A program made the position numbers and the translations under genes. Under the pieces are notes generated by a model, which saw only the letters and a program-made list of their open reading frames with translations, made no database searches and was not told the origin of the DNA. Source: Hippasteria phrygiana (taxonomy: Eukaryota; Echinodermata; Asteroidea; Valvatida; Goniasteridae). Taken from it: DNA of 64,000 nucleotides. Within the stretch, counting starts at the first letter, position 1. Every line of letters begins with the position of its first letter. Location: positions 186,001-250,000 of the forward strand of contig JAZGUH010000774.1 in assembly GCA_037893225.1 (NCBI GenBank), in the 5' to 3' direction. This document shows positions 53,779 to 63,380 of the stretch, one piece after another.

Positions 53779-56700
53779 CTAATAAAATTTCTTTTCTTCT
53801 TTGGTTTCGATGTTCATCGTTTTCTTATTTCTGGTTATTTTGTGGGGATCAACGACTTGTACTTTGTGTGGACCGATATTGTGGACCATTTGAAACATTC
53901 GATCAAAATTCACGATCGACTGGTTGCGATAATTTAATGTTATACCGCGGACTTTACAGAACGTCGTGTTACCGCTTTTGTCAGGCTTAGCCAATTTATA
54001 AGCATAGTTTTTGGGTCCGCCCGACACGAATGACGAAATGTGGTTGTCTAAATCAATTTCGTTGGTGAGTTCCCCCAAATAATCCCCAATGTCGGGTTCC
54101 CGTTCTCCCTCTCGGCTAACATATATCACACTATCGGTGTCGTAATACAATACTCTACGATCTAGACCCTCTAAGAGTTCGTATAGTTTCAGCCTAGCCT
54201 GTGCCGTTGTATAAGCCGCGATGACGACATTGGTGCGTCCAGAGGGCTCGACGAAATCTTCAGTATTCTGCCACTGGACTTCAACCATTTCCTCCGAGAC
54301 AAAATTAGCGCTGCTGATCTCAATATCATCTCTCGTCATCATCTCAAAGTATTCGGAAGGATCGGTAATGTGGGTTGTCTTCGACATATTGGGTCGCTGA
54401 CCAAACTTACCCCAAAAGCTATTCAGCATAAGTTTAGCCAGTGCCCTGAGTCCGGGGTTTTTCTGGATTTTATCCCACTCTAGCTGGATGCCTTCCCTGT
54501 TGAAGTAATTTTTGATGTAGTCATGCTTTTGCTCCTCTGTCTGACACCATGTTGGCCAGTCACTCGCTTCCTGCTTCATCTTCAAAAATGCATTGACGTA
54601 TGAAGCGAACAGCCCTCCTTCCTTTGTGTCCGGATCATACATGGAAACTTCCTCAAAATGCCAGACCTCGTAGGTCTCCAAAATCCGGTAGCCCATCTGA
54701 AGTGCCTTTTGAAGTTCCATGGTCACCCAAGTACCCACGAGAGCGCGTTCTTCGTCTGTGTGGAGACAAGGTGACTGTTGCAATGTTTCGCTGCATGTGG
54801 CACATAATGGAAACATGAGTCGCCCTTGTGTCTTGTAGGGGATGACAGGGTGATACAGCCCTCTGGGAGGAAGCACTTTACACTTGACCAGACCCTCGTA
54901 TTCGCTGATATCACGGAGGTTCTCCGTGATGATGATGGGGTGGCCGATGGGGTACTTCCCGTACTTATTGATGTAGGGGTACAGACTGGTAAAGTCCTCG
55001 TATTTGATTTTCTCCCCGGGCCCAGCTTCGTAGAAGAGTCTGGTCGCGTTAGTACGTCCTCCACAGAAGGCATCGCGTGGGACAAGAGGGGTGGGAATCT
55101 TCAAGACCGATATGAAATTTCTCATAGTGGTATCCTTCTTGAGCTCGGCATCGAAGTCACATTCCCACTGCTCGATGTATCGATAGCCTTGATCGATGAT
55201 GAACTTGCGTCTCTCGAGCGTCTTCTGATAGAGTTCCTCCATGGTCAGGCCGTTGAAGGGGTGTTTTGTTTCACGTGATAAGCATGTGTGTCCATGATGA
55301 ATACACCCTTGGAACTCCATGACGGTCTTCATCCCATCTACCTCAAAATATCCGTCAACTTTGTATTTGCCCACGTGTACTTCTCCATTATTAGCAGCGT
55401 GTTGAATATATTGACCGGTTTTATGTGCCATCCATTTCAGCCACTGGAGCGCCTTGACGGACTGTCTGTCGTTTGACCGGTATCCCTGAGGGTGGATGAT
55501 GCCGATGGTGTCGGAATCCAAGTACTTGGTCCGGTATACCAAGTTACACGCAGAGGCGATGGTGATGCAGTGCAGGAAGGGATCAATGCCAGGGGTAGTA
55601 TCATCCTCCGTCATCTCTATGAACAGCGCTCTAAAGCGCAGACAGCAGCGACGGAGAATGTCGACATCTGACCGACAGTATTTAATGATTTCCTGCTTGA
55701 AATCAAAGGGATCATTTCGGTGCAGTTCGTACCATTCCTTGAATTTCTGTCGATCGGCTGGTTTCATGGCGTCAGGGTTATAGTATCGCATATCGGGAAG
55801 ATGGGGCAGGACTTTCTCTTGATTGACGCTTTTATTGAAGAAGTGGGGAAAGTAGCCTTTAGCCAACTCCTTCAGGCCGAATGCGCCGGGTAATTTAGCG
55901 AGTGCCATGGGGAGGAAATTAAGGGAGTCTATAAACTTCATATCGTTGACTGCCACCTTAATGCTCATGACCTTCGCACCATTCAAAATGACTTCAGGAA
56001 GAACTGCATTATCATACAAGTATCTGAGAATGAAAAAAGAATCATAGCCCTTGAAGTTGTGACATAGGACGACGGCTCCAGCATTTTCCTCCCTAAACAG
56101 CCATTCACAGAATTCCCTTTGAGTGTTGGGTCCCTGAAACACGTGCTCTCGGCCACCGCAACGTTGACAAGTAACGTCTTCTCTGTCTAAGCATTCGCCG
56201 CATACTTTGTGAGCAATGCATAAATTAGGTTCGTGGATCCCAGTTTCCTGCATACACTCAAAGTCAAAGAAGATGTAAGATGTCTCATTCTCGTAGTTCT
56301 CTTCCTTTTCTTTCTGCTTGCCGTTCATCTCTTTGGCTGTTTGCGCACCGTTTTCCGTGGCAGGCTGCATGTAACAAAGATGATCTTGTGGGACGTACTC
56401 TTTGCAGATGGTGCAGTATTTTTCGCCACACACGTGTTCTTTGCCTCTATGATGTGACCTGCTGATGAACTGACTGCAATCCTTGCACCTGTAGTGCGTC
56501 TTGCAAACGGATGTGCCTCGACTGTTTCTCTTCAAATGATTTTGAAAACATGTCGAACTTTTGAAGTGTCGATTGCAGTCACGACAGTAGGTCCACTCCT
56601 CCTCCACGCAGTTGGCTTGAAAACACAGCTTGCAGGAGTTTTTGCATGGATGGTCTTCGGGGTGATCGAACCCTTTCAGACACGTGACACAAAAATAGCT

Positions 56701-57054
56701 GCGGTTTACAAAGGCCGGCATCTTGGTGATAACGTCGTAGTGCCCGTGGTGATAATACAAACATATCTGTTTGTCGACTGGTGGACCTTTGAAGATGATA
56801 GAGTTTGCATGGTCTTTAGACGCCACCAAAATCTGATATCCGGGAAGAACGCGTTGAAATAATTTGATTTCCTCCACGCCGCATTTATTCAGAGGCACTC
56901 CAGCTTGCCTGTGGAGATCTTCAGCTAAGGTTTGTTGTAGCGAATATCCTCTTCTGATGGAATCCCATCGTTCATGGCCCTCAATTTTAGCTTTTGCTGT
57001 GACTATTGCTCTAGCGCAGCACAGTTCATCTTTGTTGTTTATTTGTATGATGCA
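53779..57054 (-). CDS. Protein-primed family B DNA polymerase (DNA_pol_B_2)
   Basis: The enzyme replicates linear DNA from a protein primer. A Cys/His-rich region (about residues 68-175 from the GTG at 56898; for example CVTCLKGF, CKLCFQANC, CRDCNRHF, CTICKEYV) precedes the exonuclease: IFFDFEC (Exo I), HNFKGYDSFFILRYL (Exo II), YCRSDVDIL (Exo III). Polymerase motifs follow: DFTSLYPYINKYGKYPIG (A), KLMLNSFWGKFGQ (B), YYDTDSVIYV (C, DTDS); the long insertions between A and B match terminal-protein regions. All catalytic residues look intact over more than 1,000 residues. The frame is open upstream of 56898 to about 57054, with LCCARAIVTAKAK in that part, but no ATG. The preceding zinc-finger frame (57026-57745) overlaps in another frame, so the two were probably one protein. 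Confidence 0.92.
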   Translation of the reverse strand, partial: CIIQINNKDELCCARAIVTAKAKIEGHERWDSIRRGYSLQQTLAEDLHRQAGVPLNKCGVEEIKLFQRVLPGYQILVASKDHANSIIFKGPPVDKQICLYYHHGHYDVITKMPAFVNRSYFCVTCLKGFDHPEDHPCKNSCKLCFQANCVEEEWTYCRDCNRHFKSSTCFQNHLKRNSRGTSVCKTHYRCKDCSQFISRSHHRGKEHVCGEKYCTICKEYVPQDHLCYMQPATENGAQTAKEMNGKQKEKEENYENETSYIFFDFECMQETGIHEPNLCIAHKVCGECLDREDVTCQRCGGREHVFQGPNTQREFCEWLFREENAGAVVLCHNFKGYDSFFILRYLYDNAVLPEVILNGAKVMSIKVAVNDMKFIDSLNFLPMALAKLPGAFGLKELAKGYFPHFFNKSVNQEKVLPHLPDMRYYNPDAMKPADRQKFKEWYELHRNDPFDFKQEIIKYCRSDVDILRRCCLRFRALFIEMTEDDTTPGIDPFLHCITIASACNLVYRTKYLDSDTIGIIHPQGYRSNDRQSVKALQWLKWMAHKTGQYIQHAANNGEVHVGKYKVDGYFEVDGMKTVMEFQGCIHHGHTCLSRETKHPFNGLTMEELYQKTLERRKFIIDQGYRYIEQWECDFDAELKKDTTMRNFISVLKIPTPLVPRDAFCGGRTNATRLFYEAGPGEKIKYEDFTSLYPYINKYGKYPIGHPIIITENLRDISEYEGLVKCKVLPPRGLYHPVIPYKTQGRLMFPLCATCSETLQQSPCLHTDEERALVGTWVTMELQKALQMGYRILETYEVWHFEEVSMYDPDTKEGGLFASYVNAFLKMKQEASDWPTWCQTEEQKHDYIKNYFNREGIQLEWDKIQKNPGLRALAKLMLNSFWGKFGQRPNMSKTTHITDPSEYFEMMTRDDIEISSANFVSEEMVEVQWQNTEDFVEPSGRTNVVIAAYTTAQARLKLYELLEGLDRRVLYYDTDSVIYVSREGEREPDIGDYLGELTNEIDLDNHISSFVSGGPKNYAYKLAKPDKSGNTTFCKVRGITLNYRNQSIVNFDRMFQMVHNIGPHKVQVVDPHKITRNKKTMNIETKEEKKFY

Positions 57055-57745
57055 TTTTTTTCTCTTTGAGGAAGCGTTCGAAATTGACGTAACGTTTCTT
57101 GGGAATCTTTCCCCCCAGAGGCATGGTCACGTGAGTTATGTTAATATGGAGACTACTATCCAAGGAGAATTGTTCGTTACTTTGGACCACCTGCTCGATT
57201 CGAGCCAGAAATCGTTCCGGTGTCAACTGATCCTTGGTGATGAACGGTAACTGGATGGGGTAGTCGAGCTCGGGACACCTAACCACAATACGCACGAGAT
57301 CTTTAGGTCCAGCACCAGCCATCAACGTGTCAAACAGGCTATCTAGAACTCGATGGAGAGTTTGTAACACAGCTGTTGGATCATGGATGTCCAGGTTATC
57401 CTTAAATGTGACGGTGTAGTCTAACCCCTTTGTGCTAAACTTTTTCAACTCAACTTCTTTCACCTTGGTCACGCTGTAAAGATGAGTGATATCGGTGATA
57501 TTGGTTGCGTCGGTAATTTTCTGACGTTTTGCTGGGGATGGTTCATCGTCTCCAGTAACACCATAGCCGATTTGCCCTTCATCATGACGACTTCTCAGAT
57601 GTCGGAGATAGCTGTCACGGCGAGTGAATACTTTGCCGCACACGTTACACTGGTGTTGGCTAGCATCGTCGTGACGGGCGATGTGGCGGCTGTAATTGTT
57701 ACGTCTTGTGAACGTTTTGCTGCAAACGTTGCACGTATACATCAT
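57026..57745 (-). CDS. Two C2H2 zinc fingers and N-terminal part of the polymerase polypeptide
   Basis: It starts MMYTCNVCSKTFTRRNNYSR, a C2H2 finger, followed by CNVCGKVFTRRDSYLRHL, a second one. A linker with DDEPSPAKRQK, a possible nuclear localisation signal, leads to a folded region: LDYTVTFKDNLD, IVVRCPELDYPIQLPFI, HINITHVTMPLGG, YVNFERFLKEKK. It stops 60 bp into the polymerase frame. An A7 run (57055-57061 on the plus strand as T7) marks where the two frames could be one, so this may be the amino half of the polymerase product. Which of mutation, assembly error or translational frameshifting applies is not decidable here. Confidence 0.75.
   Translation of the reverse strand: MMYTCNVCSKTFTRRNNYSRHIARHDDASQHQCNVCGKVFTRRDSYLRHLRSRHDEGQIGYGVTGDDEPSPAKRQKITDATNITDITHLYSVTKVKEVELKKFSTKGLDYTVTFKDNLDIHDPTAVLQTLHRVLDSLFDTLMAGAGPKDLVRIVVRCPELDYPIQLPFITKDQLTPERFLARIEQVVQSNEQFSLDSSLHINITHVTMPLGGKIPKKRYVNFERFLKEKKMHHTNKQQR
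57055..57061 (-). other. A7 homopolymer at the zinc-finger/polymerase frame change
   Basis: The coding strand has seven A between gag and tgc. Reading continues in the polymerase frame only with a +1 change here. There is no canonical -1 slippery heptamer in the right phase. A one-base length error or mutation in the homopolymer is the simplest explanation. Confidence 0.6.
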
Positions 57746-57779
57746 TGCGATATCTGTTTAAAAATGAAAAGAAAGTAGT

Positions 57780-58090
57780 GGTTAGTTAGGTTTGCAAAAT
57801 AATATACAGTCAATCATGTCCAACGCTATCTAAGAGTTTTTTAAATTTACACAAGGAAAAGTAAATGACAAAAATAAAATTTGCATACATGCAACGCGAA
57901 GCATAGCAGTAATGGTAAGGTTAAATAATATAATATTTTAACGAGTTCGATGTCTTGTAATGGTCTTTTCAGAGTTTTGTCTCACAACCGCTGAATGTTG
58001 ACAAAGTGGCCTCGTAAATTGACATCCCCTTTGTACAAATTGACGCTAAACGCGAAAACTAGGGATGCGTCCAAACATAATTACGGTATA
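57780..58090 (-). promoter_or_regulatory. Region upstream of the zinc-finger/polymerase gene
   Basis: A/T-rich, with aatataatattttaacg near 57925. The transcription start cannot be placed. Confidence 0.25.
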
Positions 58091-58091
58091 T

Positions 58092-59060
58092 CACTCTAAA
58101 AACAAGTGCTAAATACCGAGTGCTGAACAAATGCGTGCACCTAACGTGCACAAGTTAGCACCTCACGTGTTAAATTAGGCCCAAAAAAGTGGAAGTGCTG
58201 CACGGTGAGTGCTGAAAATGAGGGTGTAAAATTACGTAACAATTGCACGACTAATCAGAAATGAGGAAATTTGTGTTCACAAAAGTCAGGTTCAATTGCA
58301 GTTTTTAGTAAAAAATACACTTTCTTGACCATAATGTGTTTTATTCAAACAATTCCACAGTAGAATTTTTATTTTTTACGAACATATATGAATAATCTCA
58401 TTACATCTCCCTTTGTATTCAAATATTGAAACTGTTCATGGGAAGCCATGACTTTTTATAGTGGGATAGGCTGAATATAAAGCTAAAGCATGACATCGTT
58501 CACTTTGTCGGTTATTGCAGCAAGTTTACACTCTACCATAGAAATGTATAATAAGTTATTTCTGTTTAGTCTGGTTCCTACTTCTTGTGTTTCCGTAAAT
58601 TTTTAGTTAATTAATGTCAACCAAGCTTCCAGTATAACCTTTCCCGTTGTTCTCCAGTGCTTTATTTTGTATCCTTTGAGTTGTTGAAAAAAGTACATGA
58701 AGTGCTTTAGTTTAGCTCTTTGTGTGTGCTATTATTATAGCACGCATGCTTGTGCTACATCAGCACGGCACGTGCAGTCACTATACGAGCACCTAGAAGT
58801 GCAAAATGTTAGCTCTTCAAGTGCTAAATTAGCAGTGTTGTAGTCGAGACCATCACAAACCCACACAAGACCCTGCAGGACCAGCACAAGACCAGCAGTC
58901 TTAATCCAAGTCTTAAGCTAATCAAATGAACTGTAACAAAAGCATTCCTTTGTCATGGTTTATGCCTGTTACTTGTGCCTGTTACAAGCTGGTCCTGCAG
59001 GGTCTTGTGCCTGGTCTTGAGATGGTCTCGACTAAATTAGCACTTAAGTTTTTTAGAGTT
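58092..59060. mobile_element. MITE with CACTCTAAAAA ends inside the polymerase element
   Basis: The left end cactctaaaaacaagtgcta and right end tagcacttaagttttttagagt are imperfect inverted repeats. The interior has multiple gtgctaaatta and gtgctg words near both ends. The hAT MITE at 58833 is nested in its right arm. Confidence 0.65.
58833..59032. mobile_element. 200-bp hAT MITE, nested, with target duplication taaattag
   Basis: It begins CAGTGTTGTAGTCGAGACC and ends ggtctcgac, with internal arms aagaccctgcaggaccagc and gctggtcctgcagggtctt. taaattag flanks both sides (58825-58832 and 59033-59040). The right-hand CAACACTG terminus is missing, so it is an end-truncated copy related to the hAT at 11811. 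Confidence 0.65.
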
Positions 59061-59680
59061 ATACGTTTAGGTTGAATTGCTTTAACGCATAATCAATCGG
59101 TTTATGAAAACAAATACGGGACAATAAAAATGACTATAGGGTTCTTTGAATGTGTACGAGCAAATACTAGGGCAGAAGAAAGAACTAAAATACACATCGT
59201 TTCCAATTCTTGCTACAAATCCAATGAAACCCGTTTTTACCAAATTCACCCAGTTACTGAAATGCTGATAAACAGGGATTTTATTTTGGATTACATTAAA
59301 ATCATACTTCGTTTCTATATGCTGTGTGGTTCTTTCTCATTACTGCACGTCATAACCATAAGAATAACTTTGGACTACTGTGCGAAATAATGGTTGAACT
59401 TACCTTACACAGATATTTTCAACTATAACGAGGATGAAGTGCAGACACTGGTTACTTCTTCACCAAGATTTCTTGGCGATCCTCTCACAAGGCGATCTGT
59501 AGTTGATCTGATAGTTCCGGCAATTGTAGTCCGGTTTTATAGTCGGAAAAAAAAGAAAACCTCTTTGTTGTGATTGGTCAATTTTATGAGGCAAAGAAAA
59601 TCCAACCCGTGATTGGCTAATAATTTTATCCCGTAATCTGATTGGCTGGGAGCAATGACACGTCATAGACGCGTGACGTC

Positions 59681-60016
59681 ATGTTTACGGCTTCAACTCC
59701 CAAACGGCAAACGTGTCTGGACTTGTTCAAACTGCGAAAACAGGACAAACGGGTCCCTGCAACACATACAGGCTTGATAGCTTACCGGTATTATACGATG
59801 TATGGCGGGTCTTACGTAACGTTGTTTGTAGCGCAATACAATGACCCGCTATATATTTCAAAGACAAATTGTCGAGAATCGGTGTTAATGAAAAACTTCA
59901 AGGGTAATCTTGCTGCGCATGTGTTGGGAACAAACGATTATTCGTTGAAACTGATAAATCAAATCAATGGTCGTTGTATATTTCAAAGACAAATTGTCGA
60001 GAATCGGTGTAAATGA
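59681..60016 (+). CDS. Unrecognised 111-codon frame overlapping a tandem duplication
   Basis: The frame (MFTASTPKRQTCLDLFKLRK at the start) begins in the first CRE-like box and runs into the duplication at 59852, where the second unit brings a stop. No domain is recognised. A related start MTEFEHCLGASNES lies at 60375. Both could be element-encoded small proteins. Confidence 0.25.
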   Translation: MFTASTPKRQTCLDLFKLRKQDKRVPATHTGLIAYRYYTMYGGSYVTLFVAQYNDPLYISKTNCRESVLMKNFKGNLAAHVLGTNDYSLKLINQINGRCIFQRQIVENRCK

Positions 60017-60104
60017 AAAACTTCAAGGGTAATCTTGCTGCGCATGTGTTGGGAACAAACGATTATTCGTTGAAACTGATAAATCAAATCAATGGTCGTT
60101 GTAT
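59852..60104 (+). repeat. 125-bp tandem duplication
   Basis: Two units starting tatatttcaaagacaaattg differ at essentially one base (gtgttaatg versus gtgtaaatg), so the duplication is very recent. The change creates a stop codon in the second unit in the frame of the 59681 open frame. Confidence 0.9.
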
Positions 60105-60374
60105 TGAGGTGATTAGCAAAAACAAACTGTTTCACATAATGTAATAAATTTCATTTCTTGTTTTGCCATCAATATATATTTTCAGAATAACAACTTATCA
60201 CTCCATTATTCGGCAAAATTAACTGATTCGCTACTGTGTCGGTGTTTAGGTGTTTCCAGATGCCATTTCATTTGTTGGCTAATAAGACCACTCCATCGCG
60301 GCATGAACCGTGACGTCATATTTACGGCATTCGCCTTTCCAAAAGGATGCGTGTCGGGACACGTTGAATGAGCA

Positions 60375-60608
60375 ATGACCGAATTCGAACACTGCCTCGG
60401 TGCAAGCAACGAATCCATGTGTTACGCCAGATTAAGAAACACTAGCTCCGTGCCCACCTTCTATACTGTTGGTCCTGAAAATATATTGGGAACTTTGTGT
60501 CTTAAATACCAATCTGTGTTTAAACAATACGCCAATTATGCAATTTCATTGGCACATCATGCCGTGCACTCTGTCTATTTATTCGTTTCCGTGTCTTCTT
60601 TTATTTAA
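60375..60608 (+). CDS. Unrecognised 77-codon frame reaching the right terminal repeat
   Basis: The frame begins MTEFEHCLGASNESMCYARL and extends a few dozen bases into the terminal repeat. No domain seen; the hydrophobic end AHHAVHSVYLFVSVSSF may be chance. Confidence 0.2.
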   Translation: MTEFEHCLGASNESMCYARLRNTSSVPTFYTVGPENILGTLCLKYQSVFKQYANYAISLAHHAVHSVYLFVSVSSFI

Positions 60609-62453
60609 TGCCGATTTATTTCTTTCCGTAGTTTGCCTTATTGTTAAAGCCATTTAGGTTCTTGTATTATTGGGCCATGTGATATGACGTAAGCCAAATC
60701 AAGTACATGTATAGGTATTAGTGTACAGTATACCCTTATTACCGTACCCTAGTATAGTAGCGATACCAATATAAAAGTAATAAAAATATACAAGTACACT
60801 AGAAGAAAAGTATAGAATCAAGAGTATCCAAAACAAGAGAGAAAAAACACGTTTAAATTTATTTGTGTACATTTTGTCTGAAACGTTTTGTTACGCTGAA
60901 CAATTTTACTTTGTAGGCCCTATTTAAATAATTATTTTTAAGTTGTTGATTTTTAATTTACATTAATTAGTCGTTCAGTTTAGAGTTTTACGCCGTTTCA
61001 TATTATGTTTTCAAGAGTTTTGTACGTTTGATTTTGATTTTGTTTTAGTTATTACGATTTATTCGTAATTGTACAGTTTTTAGGTTGAACGCGATTCACT
61101 TTACCGTATATTTTACATACTTGCTTTTCATTTGTACATTTTTATTTTTTATGTCACTTTTAGTTTTCGCTTTTTGGTAATTTACTTTGATAATTTCCAA
61201 TTTTCCGTTTTAATTGTTCCGTGAACATTTTGTACGCTTACTTTTGAAACCCGTTACCGTGACATTGCTTACTTCGTAGTGTGTACTTCCCAGTCCCATA
61301 AAAGAAGTAAAATTAGCAGCAACAATCTTTGCCTGTCAGAACGTAGTCCGAAAATATCGTGTTTATAGAGTTTCATAGATTAGGCCTACTTTGGCTGGTA
61401 TAGCTCTTACGCAATGTTGTTTACATATACGAAAGCGTGTACATATAGCCGTCGACCCTCAAGCCCGTTAAACCATAGAGCAAGGTCATATAGGCCAGCT
61501 CATTATAGAGTTAGCTAGCTATTGCCTACTGAACATAGGTGACCGAATCAATGACCTGAAAGTCAATTGATAAATGTCTACGTTGTCCCTACTTTTTTCA
61601 GTGGACTTGTTTATAACTAAACAAAGAAACTAATATGATCTCTGACACTCCTCCACGAAAGAGCGGGGCCTGATGAAGGGGTGAATTTATTTTCTGTCGT
61701 AATGTTCGTCCATTTCAAAGTAAATGTCTCCAATTATGGAATTGACGATTAAGGGAATCCTCAATATGTTCCAAGTTTGTAAAAAATATATAAAATAAAT
61801 ATATACGTTTGAACAAACATTGAATATATTCGAGTTTTATTGCAAATGGAATGTGTTTACATGACGGTTAACAGACTCCGTGTATGAACCAAGTGTGAAG
61901 CCATGCCTGTTGGCTTGTGGACAGGTACCAAGGTCAACTTAGCATCTCTGCCGTGTGAATGTTTGTACAATTAGACGAAACTAAATGCAGTTACGTTTTT
62001 GTAATGGTGTAATCTTTTCAACTTGCGGGGATCCATTCCGGCCTGTGTATACACGCGTGTATACAGGTTTTGTGGTTAAAAGATAATCGATCTGACCAAA
62101 CACTGTCTTTAATGGGGCTTTTATCTGGGGATTAAACTTCAAGACCGATTGTTCCATTCACTAGATCGGCCTGCACGTACAGCATGTTGGGTGCGGACAG
62201 GGCCTAACGTAATACGGCCGCACATGTACATTTTTCGTCCAAATAGTGAGCTACGCGGAAATTTGGTGTTTTCTCATACCCCCACCCGCGTACACGCGAT
62301 GGCATGGCCTTGCGTACAATTTTACTTGTATGTGTTTCTGGTGGTAATGTGGCCGGATATCCTTTGTGCAACTGGTGTTGCTGACCATTACTCCAAACCT
62401 GGCCATCTCTGGAATTTACCGTGAAACATCTCTGACAGTATAGGCTATCGGAC
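60570..62453 (-). repeat. Right terminal inverted repeat, 1,884 bp
   Basis: It is the reverse complement of 50863-52746. The outer end reads ctatcggac, beyond which ataccgtgcgatt does not match the left flank. Confidence 0.9.
62149..62424 (+). CDS. 91-codon frame in the right terminal repeat, unknown
   Basis: Same translation as 50892-51167, pointing outward. See that entry for the hydrophobic segment; a function is not suggested. Confidence 0.2.
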   Translation: MFHSLDRPARTACWVRTGPNVIRPHMYIFRPNSELRGNLVFSHTPTRVHAMAWPCVQFYLYVFLVVMWPDILCATGVADHYSKPGHLWNLP

Positions 62454-62500
62454 TATACCGTGCGATTATGCTGCTGTGCTTTTGGGTTGTATACACATGG

Positions 62501-62525
62501 AGGAAATGTGTCTTATTCCTCCATG
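62501..62525. repeat. Short palindrome near the right flank
   Basis: catggaggaa and ttcctccatg form 10-bp perfect arms around a short loop. A second palindrome ccatcagctgatgg lies near 62669. Confidence 0.6.
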
Positions 62526-62739
62526 GTTTGCATTAGTGCAGTAATTCATACACGCGCCATATGCAGCGAGAGTTTAGGCCCTACGCAAATCTGACCAGAT
62601 GGTACGGTTATAGTCTGATGTCATAGGTGGTGGAATGATCACGGCCGGGTCGGCCAGTGCGCCATCAGCTGATGGTGGACGGAAATGCGTGTCGTACATT
62701 ATCCTCTGTACCCTTACAAAAAAGTTCTATAGAAATCTA

Positions 62740-63030
62740 TAAAAAAAAATTCTGTAGAATTTCTATATGATATTCTATAGAATTCCTTTATAGAGTTTCT
62801 TTAGAGTTTCTTTAGAGTTTCTGTAGAGTTTCTTTAGAGTTTCTGTAGAGTTTCTTTAGAAAATGGGCCACTTCTCTATAAGACATTTTATAGAATTCTA
62901 TAGAAATTTTACAATTCTATAAAAGATAATTCTATAGAATGTCTATAAGATTCTACAGAATTTTTCTATAGATTTGTATATAACTTCTTTAGAGATCCTC
63001 TATAGTTTTTATAGAATTATATAAAAAAAT
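62740..63030. repeat. Low-complexity ttctatagaat / tttctttagag sequence
   Basis: Dense palindromic ttctatagaa words and a (gtttcttta/gtttctgta)n stretch at about 62794-62858 lead into the 44-bp array. Confidence 0.7.
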
Positions 63031-63380
63031 TACCACTTTTCTATAAAACAGCTAGTAGAATTCTATAGAAATATGACCACTTTTCTATAAAACAGCTAAT
63101 AGAATTCTATAGAAATATGACCACTTTTCTATAAAACATCAAATAGAATTCTATAGAACTAGGACCACTTTTCTATAAAACATCTAGTAGAGTTCTATAG
63201 AAATAGGACCACTTTTCTATAAAACATCTAGTAGAATTCTATAGAAATAGGACCACCTTGCTATAAAACATCTAATAGAATTCTATAGAAATATGACCAC
63301 TTTTCTATAAAACATCTAGTAGAATTCTATAGAAATATGACCACTTTTCTATAAAACATCTAATAGAATTATATAGAAAG
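63030..63380 (+). repeat. 44-bp tandem repeat, about eight units
   Basis: The unit ccacttttctataaaacatc-tagtagaattctatagaaatatga (44 bp) recurs with few changes, mainly (c/g)t(a/c)(g/a)tagaa variants. The palindrome aattctatagaa recurs in every unit. Confidence 0.9.

Larger units (their letters stand above)
59660..60330 (+). promoter_or_regulatory. Two CRE-like boxes CGTGACGTCATRTTTACGGC
   Basis: The 20-bp word occurs at about 59672-59692 (cgtgacgtcatgtttacggc) and about 60309-60329 (cgtgacgtcatatttacggc), each with a palindromic TGACGTCA core. Both are followed by a Lys/Arg-coding stretch and gtc(t/g)gga(c). Duplicated regulatory or 5' exon sequence is possible. Confidence 0.4.
50863..62453 (-). 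mobile_element. 11.6-kb element with 1,884-bp inverted terminal repeats and a protein-primed DNA polymerase (Polinton-like)
   Basis: Left repeat 50863-52746 and right repeat 60570-62453 have the same length and look nearly identical in every stretch I compared. Between them lies a family B polymerase gene and an N-terminal zinc-finger frame, both on the minus strand. No retroviral-type integrase, packaging ATPase, adenoviral-type protease or capsid protein was seen, unlike complete Polinton/Maverick elements of 15-20 kb. Two MITEs are nested at 58092-59060. No flanking target duplication was found. It may be a non-autonomous derivative, or a different lineage of linear, protein-primed element. 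Confidence 0.8.

Noticed and set aside
53691..57778. Plus-strand frames of 60-150 codons across the polymerase region
   Set aside because: They are antisense shadows of the polymerase and zinc-finger frames.
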